This document shows, piece after piece, positions 1 to 10,214 of a DNA stretch of 64,000 bases. Where the stretch lies: assembly GCF_000092045.1 (NCBI RefSeq), contig NC_007761.1, positions 189,001 to 253,000 on the forward strand, written 5' to 3'. The stretch's first letter is position 1. Each line of letters begins with the position of its first letter. This DNA comes from Rhizobium etli CFN 42 (GTDB taxonomy: Bacteria; Pseudomonadota; Alphaproteobacteria; Rhizobiales; Rhizobiaceae). The translations under genes were made by a program, and so were the position numbers. Below the pieces are notes generated by a model. It searched no databases. It was not told the origin of the DNA and was given only the letters and a program-made list of their open reading frames with translations.

Positions 1-197
1 CCCTTTGCATAGAAGCCGATCGGCTGCGCCGGCCCCTGTGTCGGCAGGCTGACGCCTGCGAATAGCGCCTTGGCGCTGCCGGGGCTTGGCGGTTTCTGCT
101 CGGCGCCGACGTCGCCGGCGGCAAGGCCGGCGCCGATCGCGCCGGCAAGCGCCAATCTGCCGAATGTTCTGAAAGCTTGGGCGAAGCCGAAAGCCAT
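1..197 (-). CDS. mepA: Penicillin-insensitive murein endopeptidase, N-terminal part (cut by window edge)
   Basis: The minus-strand frame opens with ATG at 197 and runs off the left edge, giving the first 65 residues. It shows a hydrophobic Ala/Gly-rich signal segment (about residues 10-28), then a stretch ending GFYAKG that matches the start of mature MepA proteins, which cleave D-Ala-meso-DAP cross-links of peptidoglycan in the periplasm. The metal-binding histidines lie outside the window, so the call rests on the N-terminus and is moderate. The gene is divergent from the peptide importer operon; the 240-bp gap must hold both promoters. Confidence 0.6.
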   Translation of the reverse strand, partial: MAFGFAQAFRTFGRLALAGAIGAGLAAGDVGAEQKPPSPGSAKALFAGVSLPTQGPAQPIGFYAK

Positions 198-437
198 GCT
201 GTTCCCTTACGTCGATGTCGAAGTGATTTGCGTTCGAATCTATCGTGAAAAGCGATTTTGGTGAATCGATGATTTGTTGGGCCGGCGTAGGGACAGCCGG
301 TGACGGATCGACGCAGCGCTTCAACCATCGACGCCTTGGGCAGGAAAATTTCGCGAGCCCGGCAAAAACCAAACTCTCTCCTGTTTTTCGCCCCTATTTC
401 TCGTATTGTCGAATCCATCAATATTCAGGGGAATGGC

Positions 438-2270
438 ATGGCGGCTCTGTGGTCGAAAATCGGTCTGTTTCTGTCACTTGCGGGTGCTTTGACGCCCCTG
501 ATGGCAGTGGCTGGGGACCAGCCGTTTCAAATTGGAAGCTCGGTTATCAGTGACATGAAGTACAAGCCGGGCTTTGCGCATTTCGATTACGTCAATCCCG
601 ATGCTCCAAAGGGCGGGGACCTGCGCCTTTCCGCAAGCGGCGCCTTCGACACCTTCAATCCGCTGCTTGCCAAAGGACAGACGGCGGTCGGCCTGACGCT
701 CGTGTACGACACCTTGATGAAGCCCGCCGATGACGAACTGCTTGTGTCCTACGGCCTGCTTGCCGAAGGACTTTCCTTTCCCGCGGACGTTTCGAGTGCG
801 ACCTTTCGCCTGCGCAAAGAGGCGAAATGGGCGGACGGGCAGCCGGTAACGCCCGAGGACGTCATTTTCAGCCTGGATAAGGCCAAAGAGCTCAATCCCG
901 CCTCCGCGAACTACTATAGGCACGTGGTAAAGGCGGAAAAGACCGGCGATCGCGACGTTACCTTGACTTTCGACGAGAAGAATAACCGCGAGCTCCCCAA
1001 TATTCTCGGGCAGTTGGTGGTTGTGCCGAAACATTGGTGGGAGGGGCAGGGACCCGACGGCAAACCCCGCGATATTTCAAAGACGACGCTCGAGCCGGTG
1101 ATGGGCTCCGGACCTTATAAGATTGCATCCTTCTCGCCCGGCGCGACGATCCGTTATGAACTGCGCGACGACTACTGGGGCAAGGACCTCAACGTAAACG
1201 TCGGCCAGAACAATTTCCGCAACGTCATCTACACCTATTTCGGTGATCGGGACGTCGAGTTCGAGGCCTTTCGGGCCGGCAACAGCGACTATTGGCAGGA
1301 AACCACTGCCGCTCGCTGGGCGACGGGATATGATTTCCCCGCAGTGAAGGAAGGGCGCGTCAAGAAGGAGGAGGTTGCCAACCCGCTGCGCTCCACCGGC
1401 ATCCTGCAGGCTCTCGTGCCCAATATGCGCCGTGATCTTTTCAAGGACGAACGGGTCCGCGAAGCGCTGAACTACGGTTTCGATTTCGAGGAGTTGAATC
1501 GCACGGTTGCCTTCAACAGCTACAAGCGCATCGACAGCTATTTCTGGAACACCGAACTTGCCTCTTCGGGCCTGCCGCAAGGCAGAGAACTGGAAATTCT
1601 GCAAGGCATGAAGGACAAGGTTCCGCCCGAGGTCTTCACGACGCCGTACACAAATCCCGTTGGCGGCGATCCGCAGAAAAGCCGCGATAACCTTCGCAAA
1701 GCGATTGCGCTCCTGAAAGATGCCGGTTGGGAGATCAAGAACAATCGAATGGTTAATACCAAAACCCGCCAGCCGATGAGTTTCGAGATTCTGTTGTCGA
1801 GCCCGATGCTGGAGCGTTGGGCCGTTCCCTATGCCAACAATCTCAAGAAAATCGGCATAGATGCGCGCGTGCGGACGGTCGATCCCTCACAAGCCGTCAA
1901 CCGGGAACGCAGCTTCGACTACGACATGATCTGGAATGTCTGGGCGCAGACGATGAACCCGGGCAACGAGCAAGCGAATTATTGGGGATCCGCTTCGGTC
2001 AATCAGGAGGGCTCTCAAAACTACGCCGGCATTGCCAATCCGGCCGTCGACGAGCTCATTCGCATGATCATTTTCGCGTCGAATCGCGATGAACAGATCG
2101 CCGCGGTCAAGGCAATGGATCGGGTCTTGCTCGCAAACCATTACGTCATTCCGCTGTTCTACCGCGGTACCTATAACGTCGCCTATTGGAACACGATCAC
2201 CCATCCGGCAGAATTCCCGGCCTATAGCCTCGGCTTCCCTGATGCCTGGTGGTCGACAGCGGCAAAATGA
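438..2270 (+). CDS. yejA: Peptide ABC transporter, periplasmic solute-binding protein (YejA-like)
   Basis: This is a 610-residue family 5 extracellular solute-binding protein (SBP_bac_5) of the YejA type, which captures oligopeptides in the periplasm for the YejBEF importer. The open frame extends upstream to a GTG at 300, but ATG 438 is preferred: it follows an AGGGGAA ribosome site and begins a clear signal peptide (residues 1-26, hydrophobic core, cleavage near AVAG). The next genes are two permeases and a double ATPase in the order yejB, yejE, yejF, which supports the family choice. A 150-bp gap separates it from yejB; this may allow higher expression of the binding protein. Confidence 0.9.
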   Translation: MAALWSKIGLFLSLAGALTPLMAVAGDQPFQIGSSVISDMKYKPGFAHFDYVNPDAPKGGDLRLSASGAFDTFNPLLAKGQTAVGLTLVYDTLMKPADDELLVSYGLLAEGLSFPADVSSATFRLRKEAKWADGQPVTPEDVIFSLDKAKELNPASANYYRHVVKAEKTGDRDVTLTFDEKNNRELPNILGQLVVVPKHWWEGQGPDGKPRDISKTTLEPVMGSGPYKIASFSPGATIRYELRDDYWGKDLNVNVGQNNFRNVIYTYFGDRDVEFEAFRAGNSDYWQETTAARWATGYDFPAVKEGRVKKEEVANPLRSTGILQALVPNMRRDLFKDERVREALNYGFDFEELNRTVAFNSYKRIDSYFWNTELASSGLPQGRELEILQGMKDKVPPEVFTTPYTNPVGGDPQKSRDNLRKAIALLKDAGWEIKNNRMVNTKTRQPMSFEILLSSPMLERWAVPYANNLKKIGIDARVRTVDPSQAVNRERSFDYDMIWNVWAQTMNPGNEQANYWGSASVNQEGSQNYAGIANPAVDELIRMIIFASNRDEQIAAVKAMDRVLLANHYVIPLFYRGTYNVAYWNTITHPAEFPAYSLGFPDAWWSTAAK

Positions 2271-2420
2271 GCGGGCTTGCAATGCTGGGGCTCTGGGCTC
2301 CAAATGGCACAAGCGAATCACGACAAGCCGGCAGGGCCGGCAAGGGAAGGCTGGCGGATTGAGCGGCATTGGACTGGACGGCAGGCAGACAATAAGAAGA
2401 TTTCCGGAGGCTCAAGGCTG

Positions 2421-3509
2421 ATGGGTGCCTATGTCATTCGCCGCCTGCTTTTGATGATCCCGACCATCATCGGCATCATGGCGATCTCCTTTATCGTCGT
2501 TCAATTCGCCCCCGGCGGTCCGGTCGAGCAGGTCATTGCTCAATTGACCGGTCAGGCCGACGGCGCCGATCAGCGTCTGTCGGGCGGCGGCGACCTGCTG
2601 GGTGACGGAGGAGGGGATGAAGGCTCCAGATATCGGGGTGCCCAGGGGCTCGATCCGGAGCTGATCGCCAAGCTCGAAAAACAATTCGGTTTCGACAAGC
2701 CGCCGCTGACGCGTTTCGGCGAGATGATGTGGAACTACATCCGCTTCGATTTCGGTGAGAGCTTCTTCCGCAACACCTCGGTGCTCGACCTCATTAAGGA
2801 GAAGCTGCCGGTGTCGATCTCGCTCGGCATCTGGATCCTAATCTTCTCCTATGCGATTTCCATTCCGCTCGGCATCCACAAGGCGGTCAAGGACGGATCG
2901 ACCTTCGATGTCTGGACCTCGGGCGTCATCGTCGTCGGCTATGCCGTTCCGAGCTTCCTCTTCGGCATCCTGCTGATCGTGCTTTTCGCCGGCGGCTCCT
3001 TCTACGACTGGTTTCCGTTGCGCGGCCTCGTTTCCGACAATTTCGACCAGCTCGCCTGGTGGCAGAAGCCGCTCGACTATTTCTGGCACCTCACTCTGCC
3101 GCTGATCTCGCTTTCGCTAGCCGCCTTTGCTACGACGACGCTCTTGACCAAGAATTCCTTCATCGAGGAGATCAAGAAGCAATATGTCGTCACCGCCCGC
3201 GCCAAGGGTCTGAATGAGCGGCAGGTGCTTTACGGCCATGTTTTCCGCAACGCCATGCTGATCATCATCGCCGGTTTTCCCGGTGCCTTCATCTCCGCTT
3301 TCTTCACTGGCTCGCTGCTGATCGAGAACATCTTTTCGCTCGATGGCCTCGGCCGCCTCGGCTATCTCTCGGTGGTCAACCGCGATTATCCGATCGTCTT
3401 CGCAACACTCTATATCTTCTCGCTACTCGGTCTTTTCGTCAGCCTGATCTCAGACCTGATCTATACCTGGATCGATCCGCGCATCGATTTCGAGCGGAGG
3501 GATGTCTGA
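2421..3509 (+). CDS. yejB: Peptide ABC transporter permease (YejB-like)
   Basis: This 362-residue inner-membrane protein has the binding-protein-dependent transport permease fold, with an N-terminal membrane helix starting [14 protein letters not shown] and five further helices. The EAA-type cytoplasmic loop is visible near residues 255-275 ([22 protein letters not shown]). A loop of about 50 residues after helix 1 is rich in Gly/Asp, as in YejB compared with shorter DppB. ATG 2421 follows TCCGGAGG. Its TGA overlaps the ATG of yejE (TGATG), indicating translational coupling. It forms half of the membrane channel. Confidence 0.9.
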   Translation: MGAYVIRRLLLMIPTIIGIMAISFIVVQFAPGGPVEQVIAQLTGQADGADQRLSGGGDLLGDGGGDEGSRYRGAQGLDPELIAKLEKQFGFDKPPLTRFGEMMWNYIRFDFGESFFRNTSVLDLIKEKLPVSISLGIWILIFSYAISIPLGIHKAVKDGSTFDVWTSGVIVVGYAVPSFLFGILLIVLFAGGSFYDWFPLRGLVSDNFDQLAWWQKPLDYFWHLTLPLISLSLAAFATTTLLTKNSFIEEIKKQYVVTARAKGLNERQVLYGHVFRNAMLIIIAGFPGAFISAFFTGSLLIENIFSLDGLGRLGYLSVVNRDYPIVFATLYIFSLLGLFVSLISDLIYTWIDPRIDFERRDV

Positions 3510-4657
3510 TGGACGCCGCCGCAAACCCTGCCACCGCAACCCCGGTCAAACCGCCGCGCAAGGGGCTGCTGTCGCCGACCAATATCCGTCGGTGGAAGAA
3601 TTTCCGGGCGAACGGCCGCGGCTACTGGTCGCTGTGGCTTTTCCTGCTGCTGTTCGTGCTCAGCCTTTTCGCGGAATTCCTCGCCAACGACCGGCCGATC
3701 ATCGCCTCCTATAAGGGCGAGATCCTGTTTCCGGTGTTGATCGACTATCCCGAGGAGAAATTCGGCGGCTTTCTCGCCGAAACCGACTACCGCTCCTCGG
3801 TGATAGCAGATGAGATCAATGCCAATGGCTGGATGATCTGGCCGCCGATCCATTATTCCTACCGCTCGGTCAACTCGAACATTCCGCATTCGGCTCCGAC
3901 TCCCCCCTTCTGGCTGATGACCAAGGAGGAGCGTTGCTCAGGTTATCCGCAAGGCGCGAACGATCCCGGCTGCACGCTCGGCAATCTCAACTGGCTCGGC
4001 ACCGATGACCAAGCGCGTGACGTGCTGGCGCGCGTTATCTACGGCTTCCGCATATCGGTGCTGTTCGGCCTGGCGTTGACCATCTGCTCGGCGATCATCG
4101 GCGTCACGGCAGGGGCGGTGCAGGGCTATTTCGGCGGCCTGACCGATCTCTTGCTGCAGCGCTTCATCGAAATATGGTCGTCGATGCCTGTGCTTTATAT
4201 CCTGCTCATTATCGCCGCGATCCTGCCGCCCGGCTTCTTCGTGCTGCTCGGAATCATGCTGCTCTTCTCCTGGGTCAGCTTTGTCGGCGTCGTGCGCGCA
4301 GAGTTCCTGCGCGCCCGCAATTTCGAATATGTCCGCGCCGCCCGTGCGCTCGGCGTCAACAACCGCACCATCATGTGGCGCCACCTGCTGCCGAACGCCA
4401 TGGTGGCGACGCTCACCTTTCTGCCCTTCATTCTCTCAGGCTCGATCACGACGCTGACCTCGCTCGATTTCCTCGGCTTCGGCATGCCGCCCGGCTCCCC
4501 TTCGCTCGGCGAAATGATCGCCCAGGGCAAGACCAACCTGCAGGCGCCTTGGCTCGGGCTGACGGCCTTCTTCACCATGTCGATCATGCTTTCTCTTTTG
4601 ATCTTCATCGGCGAAGCCGTGCGCGACGCCTTCGATCCGAGGAAGACGTTTCAATGA
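3509..4657 (+). CDS. yejE: Peptide ABC transporter permease (YejE-like)
   Basis: This 382-residue second permease of the importer has a cytoplasmic N-terminus with one membrane helix (about residues 48-70). A large periplasmic loop includes the ERCSGYPQGANDPGCTLGNL segment typical of YejE, and the core permease domain starts at about residue 170. The EAA loop is at about residues 285-305 (ARALGVNNRTIMWRHLLPNA). Both ends overlap neighbours (TGATG with yejB, ATGA with yejF), so the four genes are read as one operon. Confidence 0.9.
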   Translation: MDAAANPATATPVKPPRKGLLSPTNIRRWKNFRANGRGYWSLWLFLLLFVLSLFAEFLANDRPIIASYKGEILFPVLIDYPEEKFGGFLAETDYRSSVIADEINANGWMIWPPIHYSYRSVNSNIPHSAPTPPFWLMTKEERCSGYPQGANDPGCTLGNLNWLGTDDQARDVLARVIYGFRISVLFGLALTICSAIIGVTAGAVQGYFGGLTDLLLQRFIEIWSSMPVLYILLIIAAILPPGFFVLLGIMLLFSWVSFVGVVRAEFLRARNFEYVRAARALGVNNRTIMWRHLLPNAMVATLTFLPFILSGSITTLTSLDFLGFGMPPGSPSLGEMIAQGKTNLQAPWLGLTAFFTMSIMLSLLIFIGEAVRDAFDPRKTFQ

Positions 4658-6291
4658 GTGACATGACAGAACCGCTCCTTTCCGTCCGCGATCTCTCGGT
4701 TGCCTTTCATCAGGGCGGCGAAACCTCGCTTGCCGTCGATCGGATCTCGTTCGATATCGCCAAAGGCGAGGTCGTAGCGCTCGTCGGCGAATCCGGCTCC
4801 GGCAAATCGGTCTCGGCCAACTCGATCCTGCGCCTTCTGCCTTATCCCTCGGCAAGCCACCCCTCCGGGGAAATCCTGTTCAAGGGCAAGGACCTCTTGA
4901 AGGCATCGGAGCGGGCGCTGCGCGAGGTGCGCGGCAATGACATCACCATGATCTTCCAGGAGCCGATGACCTCGCTCAATCCGCTTCATACGATCGAAAA
5001 GCAGATCGCCGAGATCCTCGCCCTGCACCAGGGGCTCACCGGCCAGTCGGCGCGGATGCGCGTGCTGGAACTGTTGAACCAGGTCGGCATCCGCGAGCCT
5101 GAGAAGCGGTTGAAGGCCTATCCGCACGAACTCTCCGGCGGTCAGCGCCAGCGCGTCATGATCGCCATGGCGCTCGCCAACCGGCCGGAACTGCTGATCG
5201 CCGACGAACCGACAACAGCGCTCGACGTCACCGTACAGGCGCAGATTCTAGAGCTTCTCCGGCAGTTGAAGACGGCGCACGGCATGTCGCTGCTGTTCAT
5301 CACCCACGATCTCGGCATCGTGCGCAAATTCGCCGACCGCGTCTGCGTCATGACCAAGGGCCGGATCGTCGAAACCGGGACGGTCGAGGAGGTCTTCGCC
5401 AATCCGAAGCACGACTATACCCGCCATCTTCTCGCTTCCGAACCGCGCGGCGAGCCGCCGCTTGCCGATCCGTCGAAGCCGGTGGTGATGGAAGGCTCGG
5501 ATATCCGCGTCTGGTTCCCGATCAAGGCGGGGTTGATGCGCCGCGTCGTCGATCATGTGAAGGCGGTCGACGGCATCGATCTTTCGCTGCGCGCCGGACA
5601 GACGCTCGGAGTCGTCGGCGAATCCGGTTCGGGCAAGACCACGCTCGGGCTTGCCCTCACCCGTCTGATCTCGTCGCAGGGACGGATTGCCTTTTTCGGC
5701 AAAGATATAGCCGGTTATTCTTTCAGCGAAATGCGGCCGTTACGCAACCAGCTGCAGATCGTCTTCCAGGACCCCTACGGTTCGCTCAGCCCGCGCATGT
5801 CGGTCGGCGATATCATTGCCGAAGGGCTGAAGGTGCATGAGCGCGCCTTGAGCGCCGAGGAGCGCGACCAGCGTGTCTGCTGGGCGCTGGAGGAGGTAGG
5901 CCTCGATCCGCTGACCCGCTGGCGCTATCCGCATGAATTTTCAGGCGGCCAGCGCCAGCGCATCGCCATAGCTCGCGCCATGGTGCTGAAGCCCCGTTTC
6001 GTCATGCTCGACGAGCCGACATCCGCGCTCGACATGAGCGTGCAGGCCCAGGTCGTCGACCTCCTGCGCGATCTGCAAAAGAAACACGACCTCGCCTATC
6101 TCTTCATCAGCCACGACCTGAAGGTTGTGAAGGCGCTCGCCAACGACGTCATCGTCATGCGGTTCGGCAAGGTGGTGGAGCAAGGTCCCTCCGCGGAAAT
6201 CTTCCGCGCGCCCAAGGACGATTACACCAAGGCGCTGATGGCAGCCGCGTTCAACATCGAGGCGGTGCCGACGCCCGCCGTGCAGCAGTAA
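4654..6291 (+). CDS. yejF: Peptide ABC transporter, fused double ATP-binding protein (YejF-like)
   Basis: This 545-residue protein contains two complete ATPase domains that power the peptide importer. Domain 1 has Walker A GESGSGKS at about residues 46-53 and signature LSGGQRQR; domain 2 has Walker A GESGSGKT at about 321-328 and signature FSGGQRQR. Each has a Walker B of the [11 protein letters not shown] / [10 protein letters not shown] type and a switch His. Oligopeptide-transport C-terminal segments follow each domain. The frame is open well upstream inside yejE, but ATG 4654 overlapping the yejE stop fits the family start. An eight-base gap leads to the next gene. Confidence 0.93.
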   Translation: MSDMTEPLLSVRDLSVAFHQGGETSLAVDRISFDIAKGEVVALVGESGSGKSVSANSILRLLPYPSASHPSGEILFKGKDLLKASERALREVRGNDITMIFQEPMTSLNPLHTIEKQIAEILALHQGLTGQSARMRVLELLNQVGIREPEKRLKAYPHELSGGQRQRVMIAMALANRPELLIADEPTTALDVTVQAQILELLRQLKTAHGMSLLFITHDLGIVRKFADRVCVMTKGRIVETGTVEEVFANPKHDYTRHLLASEPRGEPPLADPSKPVVMEGSDIRVWFPIKAGLMRRVVDHVKAVDGIDLSLRAGQTLGVVGESGSGKTTLGLALTRLISSQGRIAFFGKDIAGYSFSEMRPLRNQLQIVFQDPYGSLSPRMSVGDIIAEGLKVHERALSAEERDQRVCWALEEVGLDPLTRWRYPHEFSGGQRQRIAIARAMVLKPRFVMLDEPTSALDMSVQAQVVDLLRDLQKKHDLAYLFISHDLKVVKALANDVIVMRFGKVVEQGPSAEIFRAPKDDYTKALMAAAFNIEAVPTPAVQQ

Positions 6292-6299
6292 AGAAGATC

Positions 6300-7259
6300 A
6301 TGTCAGTTCGTCCTCCCGTCCTCGTCGATATCAAGTTCAACCCCGAAGGTGTCGACCGGGTCCTGAAGACGGCCTTTGCCGACCGCGGCAGCATCAATCT
6401 CGCCGATCCCGCCAATCGCGAGCGTGATTTCAGCGAAACGGAATACGCGCTTCTCTGGAAGCCGGATGCCGACCTCTTTCGACGGGCACCGAACCTCAAG
6501 GTCATCTTCTCGGGCGGCGCCGGTGTCGATCACATCATCGGCATGGCCGGTCTGCCTGATATTCCAATCGTTCGTTTCGTCGACCGCAGCCTGACGACCC
6601 GCATGAGCGAATGGGTCGTCATGCAGTGTCTGATGCATCTACGCGGGCAATATGGCCATGACAGTCACCAGCGGCGGCGCGAATGGGCCAAATTGATTGC
6701 GCCGGAAGCGGCGGAGGTGACTGTCGGTGTCATGGGTCTCGGCATTCTCGGTCAGGATGCGGTCGCCAAGCTGAAAGTGATGGGTTTCAACGTCATCGGC
6801 TGGTCACGCACCCGTAAAACAATCGAGGGCGTCGAGACCTTCGACGCGGGCGAACTGGACAGGTTTCTTGCCAAGACCGACATTCTGGTCGGCCTCTTGC
6901 CGCTGACGCCTGAGACGACGGGCTTCTATGATAGTGAGCTATTTAAGAAGCTCCGCCGCGACGGTGCGCTCGGCCAGCCGGTCTTCATCAATGCCGGCCG
7001 CGGCAAGAGCCAGATCGAGACCGACATCGTCTCGGCCGTCAGGGAGGGGACCCTCGGCGGCGCTTCTCTCGACGTTTTCGAAGTGGAGCCGCTCGCCACC
7101 GACAGCCCGTTGTGGGAGTTGGAGAACGTCTTCATCACCCCGCATGACGCGGCTGTCTCTGAGGAGAACGCGCTGTTTCGCCATGTTGAGATGCAGATCG
7201 CCCGTTTTGAGCGCGGCGAGCCGCTGCAGTTCGTGATCGATCGCGCCGCCGGTTATTAG
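6300..7259 (+). CDS. ghrA: Glyoxylate/hydroxypyruvate reductase A (D-2-hydroxyacid dehydrogenase)
   Basis: This 319-residue NAD(P)-dependent D-2-hydroxyacid dehydrogenase of the GhrA group reduces glyoxylate or hydroxypyruvate in the cytoplasm. The nucleotide-binding motif GLGILG lies at 146-151. The catalytic Arg is in INAGRGKSQ (about 235), the Glu in DVFEVEPL (about 266) and the His in TPHDAA (about 283). It begins eight bases after yejF and is probably co-transcribed with the peptide importer. The metabolic link is not obvious from sequence. Substrate choice within the family is inferred. Confidence 0.85.
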   Translation: MSVRPPVLVDIKFNPEGVDRVLKTAFADRGSINLADPANRERDFSETEYALLWKPDADLFRRAPNLKVIFSGGAGVDHIIGMAGLPDIPIVRFVDRSLTTRMSEWVVMQCLMHLRGQYGHDSHQRRREWAKLIAPEAAEVTVGVMGLGILGQDAVAKLKVMGFNVIGWSRTRKTIEGVETFDAGELDRFLAKTDILVGLLPLTPETTGFYDSELFKKLRRDGALGQPVFINAGRGKSQIETDIVSAVREGTLGGASLDVFEVEPLATDSPLWELENVFITPHDAAVSEENALFRHVEMQIARFERGEPLQFVIDRAAGY

Positions 7260-7403
7260 CGGCATCTCGCGCCAAAGCTGCGGCGGTTTGGCTATTCCAA
7301 GATCGCGGCACGTTTGAGCCCGGAACCTTCCAGACGGCCACCCGTTTTCCTTGCGAAGTTCTTTGCGGCCAGATCGCCGCCAAGGCAGCGGAAGGAGACG
7401 ATG

Positions 7404-7763
7404 ATGGCGCATCAGACCGAAACACGCTGGGAAAAATCCCACGGAAAGCTTCACAAGGAACAGCAAATCCCGCCGGTCAAGGCAAAGCAGGGGCGTATGG
7501 GTTACCGTATCCTGACCGTGCTGCTCGTGGCGCTGATCCTTGCCTTCGTGGTCTGGATTCCAGTCGAGATCTGGGGCCGCCGCGAGGCGAACGAGGTGGC
7601 GCCGCAGCAGCCCGGCCAACAGCTCCAGCAGCAGCAATCCGACGCAGCACCCGCGCCGACGATGCAGAATGGCAATGCGGGTCCAACCGAGACGCCGGCA
7701 ACGGCGCCTGCCCCTAATAGCGCGCCTGCGGCACCGACCCAGCCTGCGGCACCGGCCCAATAG
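7404..7763 (+). CDS. Small single-span membrane protein with Gln/Pro/Ala-rich tail
   Basis: This 119-residue protein has no family I can name. It has a charged N-terminus, one membrane helix at about residues 38-56 (ILTVLLVALILAFVVW), then a low-complexity tail rich in Gln, Pro and Ala that is likely periplasmic. Two ATGs are adjacent (7401, 7404); 7404 has the better distance from AAGGAG. A strong hairpin terminator follows at once, so the gene appears to be a single unit. Confidence 0.7.
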   Translation: MAHQTETRWEKSHGKLHKEQQIPPVKAKQGRMGYRILTVLLVALILAFVVWIPVEIWGRREANEVAPQQPGQQLQQQQSDAAPAPTMQNGNAGPTETPATAPAPNSAPAAPTQPAAPAQ

Positions 7764-7785
7764 GCCTTTGGCAGACGATCTCCCG

Positions 7786-7828
7786 CATCCCGCCGCCACG
7801 CTGCGGCGGGATGTTTATGTTTTTTCTG
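7786..7828 (+). terminator. Rho-independent terminator after the small membrane protein gene
   Basis: The perfect 11-bp stem CATCCCGCCGC / GCGGCGGGATG (7786-7796 with 7803-7813) has a 6-base loop and is followed by TTTATGTTTTTT. It ends the transcript of the small membrane protein gene and insulates pncB downstream. Confidence 0.85.
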
Positions 7829-7932
7829 GACTTTATCCGCCGATTTTTCGATAAGAAGGCGCACGAGCCGGTTTCGTGCGCCGGCCCGGAACTTGGCAGC
7901 ACCTGACCGGATTGGACGGGGGCAGGATTCTC

Positions 7933-9237
7933 ATGGCCAAGACCGATATCGCGAGACGCGTCTACAATCACGCCTGGAAACTCGACCCGATCATCCGCAG
8001 CCTGATCGATACCGACTTCTATAAGCTGCTGATGCTCCAGATGATCTGGAAGCTCTATCCTGATGTGAACGCCTCCTTCACCCTCATCAACCGCACCAAG
8101 CGCGTGCATCTCGCCGAAGAGATCGATGAGGGCGATTTGCGCGAACAGCTCGACCACGCCCGCACGCTGCGGCTCTCCAAGAAGGAGATGATATGGCTGG
8201 CGGGTAATAGTTTCTACGGCCGCGCGCAGATCTTCGAGCCGGAATTCCTGGCCTGGCTGTCCAATTTCCAACTTCCCGAATACGAGCTGTCGAAGAAGGA
8301 CGGGCAATATGTGCTGGACTTCCATGGATCCTGGAAGGAAACCACCATGTGGGAGATCCCGGCGCTCGCCATCGTCAACGAGCTACGTTCGCGTTCGGCG
8401 ATGAAGGCGCTCGGCCCTTTCACGCTGGATGTGCTCTACGCCCGCGCCAAGGCGAAGATGTGGTCGAAGGTCGAGCGGCTGAAGGAATTGCCCGGCCTGC
8501 GCATCTCCGATTTCGGCACCCGCCGCCGCCACAGCTTTCTCTGGCAGCGCTGGTGCGTCGAGGCGCTGAAGGAAGGCATCGGCCCGGCCTTCACCGGCAC
8601 CAGCAATGTATTGCTGGCGATGGATTCCGATCTCGAGGCGGTCGGCACCAATGCCCACGAACTGCCGATGGTGGCAGCCGCCCTGGCGCAGACCGATGAG
8701 CAACTGCGCAATGCCCCTTACAAGATCCTGCGCGACTGGAACAAGCTCTATGGCGGCAACCTGCTGATCGTCCTGCCGGACGCCTTCGGCACTGCAGCCT
8801 TCCTGCGCGACGCCCCCGAATGGGTCGCCGACTGGACCGGCTTCCGTCCGGACAGCGCGCCGCCGATCGAAGGCGGTGAAAAGATCATCGACTGGTGGAA
8901 GAAGATGGGCCGCGATCCGCGCCAGAAGCTGTTGATCTTCTCCGACGGTCTCGATGTCGACGCCATCATCGACACTTACCGGCATTTCGAAGGCCGCGTG
9001 CGCATGAGCTTCGGCTGGGGCACCAACCTGACGAATGATTTTGCCGGCTGCGCGCCGACGGAAATCTCAGGCCTCAATCCGATCTCGATCGTCTGCAAGG
9101 TCAGTGACGCCAACGGCCGTCCGGCGGTAAAACTCTCCGACAATCCGCAGAAGGCGACCGGCGAACCGGCGGAGGTCGAACGCTACCTGAAATTCTTCGG
9201 CGCCGAGGATCGGGTCGATCAGACCGTCCTGGTATAG
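7933..9237 (+). CDS. pncB: Nicotinate phosphoribosyltransferase
   Basis: This 434-residue enzyme of the NAD salvage pathway converts nicotinate and PRPP to nicotinate mononucleotide with ATP. Recognisable family blocks are [10 protein letters not shown] near the N-terminus, [13 protein letters not shown] (about residues 196-208), [10 protein letters not shown], and the phosphate-binding end [11 protein letters not shown]. The length matches rhizobial PncB. The frame is open from 7876, but ATG 7933 starts the conserved protein. It stands alone between a terminator and a convergent small gene that it overlaps by 19 bases. Confidence 0.95.
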   Translation: MAKTDIARRVYNHAWKLDPIIRSLIDTDFYKLLMLQMIWKLYPDVNASFTLINRTKRVHLAEEIDEGDLREQLDHARTLRLSKKEMIWLAGNSFYGRAQIFEPEFLAWLSNFQLPEYELSKKDGQYVLDFHGSWKETTMWEIPALAIVNELRSRSAMKALGPFTLDVLYARAKAKMWSKVERLKELPGLRISDFGTRRRHSFLWQRWCVEALKEGIGPAFTGTSNVLLAMDSDLEAVGTNAHELPMVAAALAQTDEQLRNAPYKILRDWNKLYGGNLLIVLPDAFGTAAFLRDAPEWVADWTGFRPDSAPPIEGGEKIIDWWKKMGRDPRQKLLIFSDGLDVDAIIDTYRHFEGRVRMSFGWGTNLTNDFAGCAPTEISGLNPISIVCKVSDANGRPAVKLSDNPQKATGEPAEVERYLKFFGAEDRVDQTVLV

Positions 9238-9461
9238 GCACGAGGTGAGGCGCGGCCATGATGGGGCGCATCGATATGCCCCGCCATCGCATCCTCGATC
9301 GACCAGCCGAAGCGCCAGGCGTCGAACATCGAATACCATTCCTGAAAATCGGTGATCGGCAGCACATCCGGCTTCGACATCGGATTGTCCGCCAGGCTGC
9401 GGCCGCGAGCACGATCGCGCACGCCACGCTCCTGCATCTCAAGCAGATTCTCGAACAACAT
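9219..9461 (-). CDS. Small protein resembling the Rmf/CrpP family
   Basis: This 80-residue protein starts at ATG 9461, seven bases after GGAGG; a GTG at 9464 is also in frame. The pattern [13 protein letters not shown], a spacer, then [10 protein letters not shown] resembles the repeated ARxxGxxxxDNP...WxxGW layout of ribosome modulation factor / CrpP-like small proteins, which bind ribosomes or are loosely called CrpP. This is a weak motif match and the function is open. Its 3' end overlaps pncB on the other strand by 19 bases. Confidence 0.55.
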   Translation of the reverse strand: MLFENLLEMQERGVRDRARGRSLADNPMSKPDVLPITDFQEWYSMFDAWRFGWSIEDAMAGHIDAPHHGRASPRAYTRTV

Positions 9462-9816
9462 CACCCGGCCTCCCTTTCCATGGGTTTATGCAATCATGCT
9501 AATGAAGCATTGTCGAGTCCGGATGTGAGCATTCCGGTTTTTCACAGGATTAGCCCCAATTGGCTATTCCGAGGCGATTACAGCCCGACCTCGGATCGAT
9601 CCGGCGAAACGGATGGGGTGACGGGGAGGCTCGGCTTCCTGGCTGGGGTCCGCCACCAAGCCTCCCGGCTGACCGAATCTCTGAAAGCGGCAGCACTGAT
9701 AGAGTGCTGCTTTCTGCTCGACCTGATCCAACCCTGATGAAGGCGAGAGTTAACCGGGGATTAATATCCACCGCCACTGTCTCAATCCGATGCAATCCCG
9801 GCCGGGCCGACGGGTT
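9462..9816. other. Non-coding interval with a short hairpin
   Basis: No convincing gene is seen in these 355 bases. The interval contains the upstream region of the small minus-strand gene. It also holds a perfect 8-bp hairpin GCAGCACT / AGTGCTGC (9690-9697 with 9703-9710) followed by TTTCTG, which could be a weak terminator or a regulatory structure. Confidence 0.5.
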
Positions 9817-10026
9817 TCAGGCGGCCAGCCTGCGAAACCGCGTCCTGATCCGGTCGAGGTAATAATGTCCGGGAGACGGCGCCGCCGTCATCGCATGGGC
9901 TTCCGAAGAGGGCACGCCTTCGAACAGGCGCTCCTCGCCATTCTTGAAGCAGATCCTGAGCCGCCCGTCTTCCTGGTTGAAATAGACGGATTTGATGATC
10001 TTCGACTTCACCGAAAGTTCTTCCAA
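9817..10026 (-). CDS. KTSC domain protein
   Basis: This 69-residue protein consists almost entirely of a KTSC domain. The sequence starts SKIIKSVYFNQEDGRL, continues with a strand-rich core, and ends APSPGHYYLDRIRTRF, as in the short domain also found at the end of some lysyl-tRNA synthetases. The role of stand-alone copies is unknown. The likely start is TTG 10026, eight bases after GAGG; an internal GTG is the alternative. Confidence 0.7.
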   Translation of the reverse strand: MEELSVKSKIIKSVYFNQEDGRLRICFKNGEERLFEGVPSSEAHAMTAAPSPGHYYLDRIRTRFRRLAA

Positions 10027-10214
10027 CTGTTTTACCTCGGTTTTTTAGTTTGCAGAACCTAAACCCAAACGTGCAAAGACGCGGTGAAGCAGCGTGGTAA
10101 AAAATCAGGAATCTTGCAACATCTAAACCGCGGCCATGGGAGGCGGGTTCGTTGTTCCAGTCCGGATGCGGGAAGCTCGGGTGTGGCTATTCGATCGGCA
10201 ATGCGGAAACGAGA

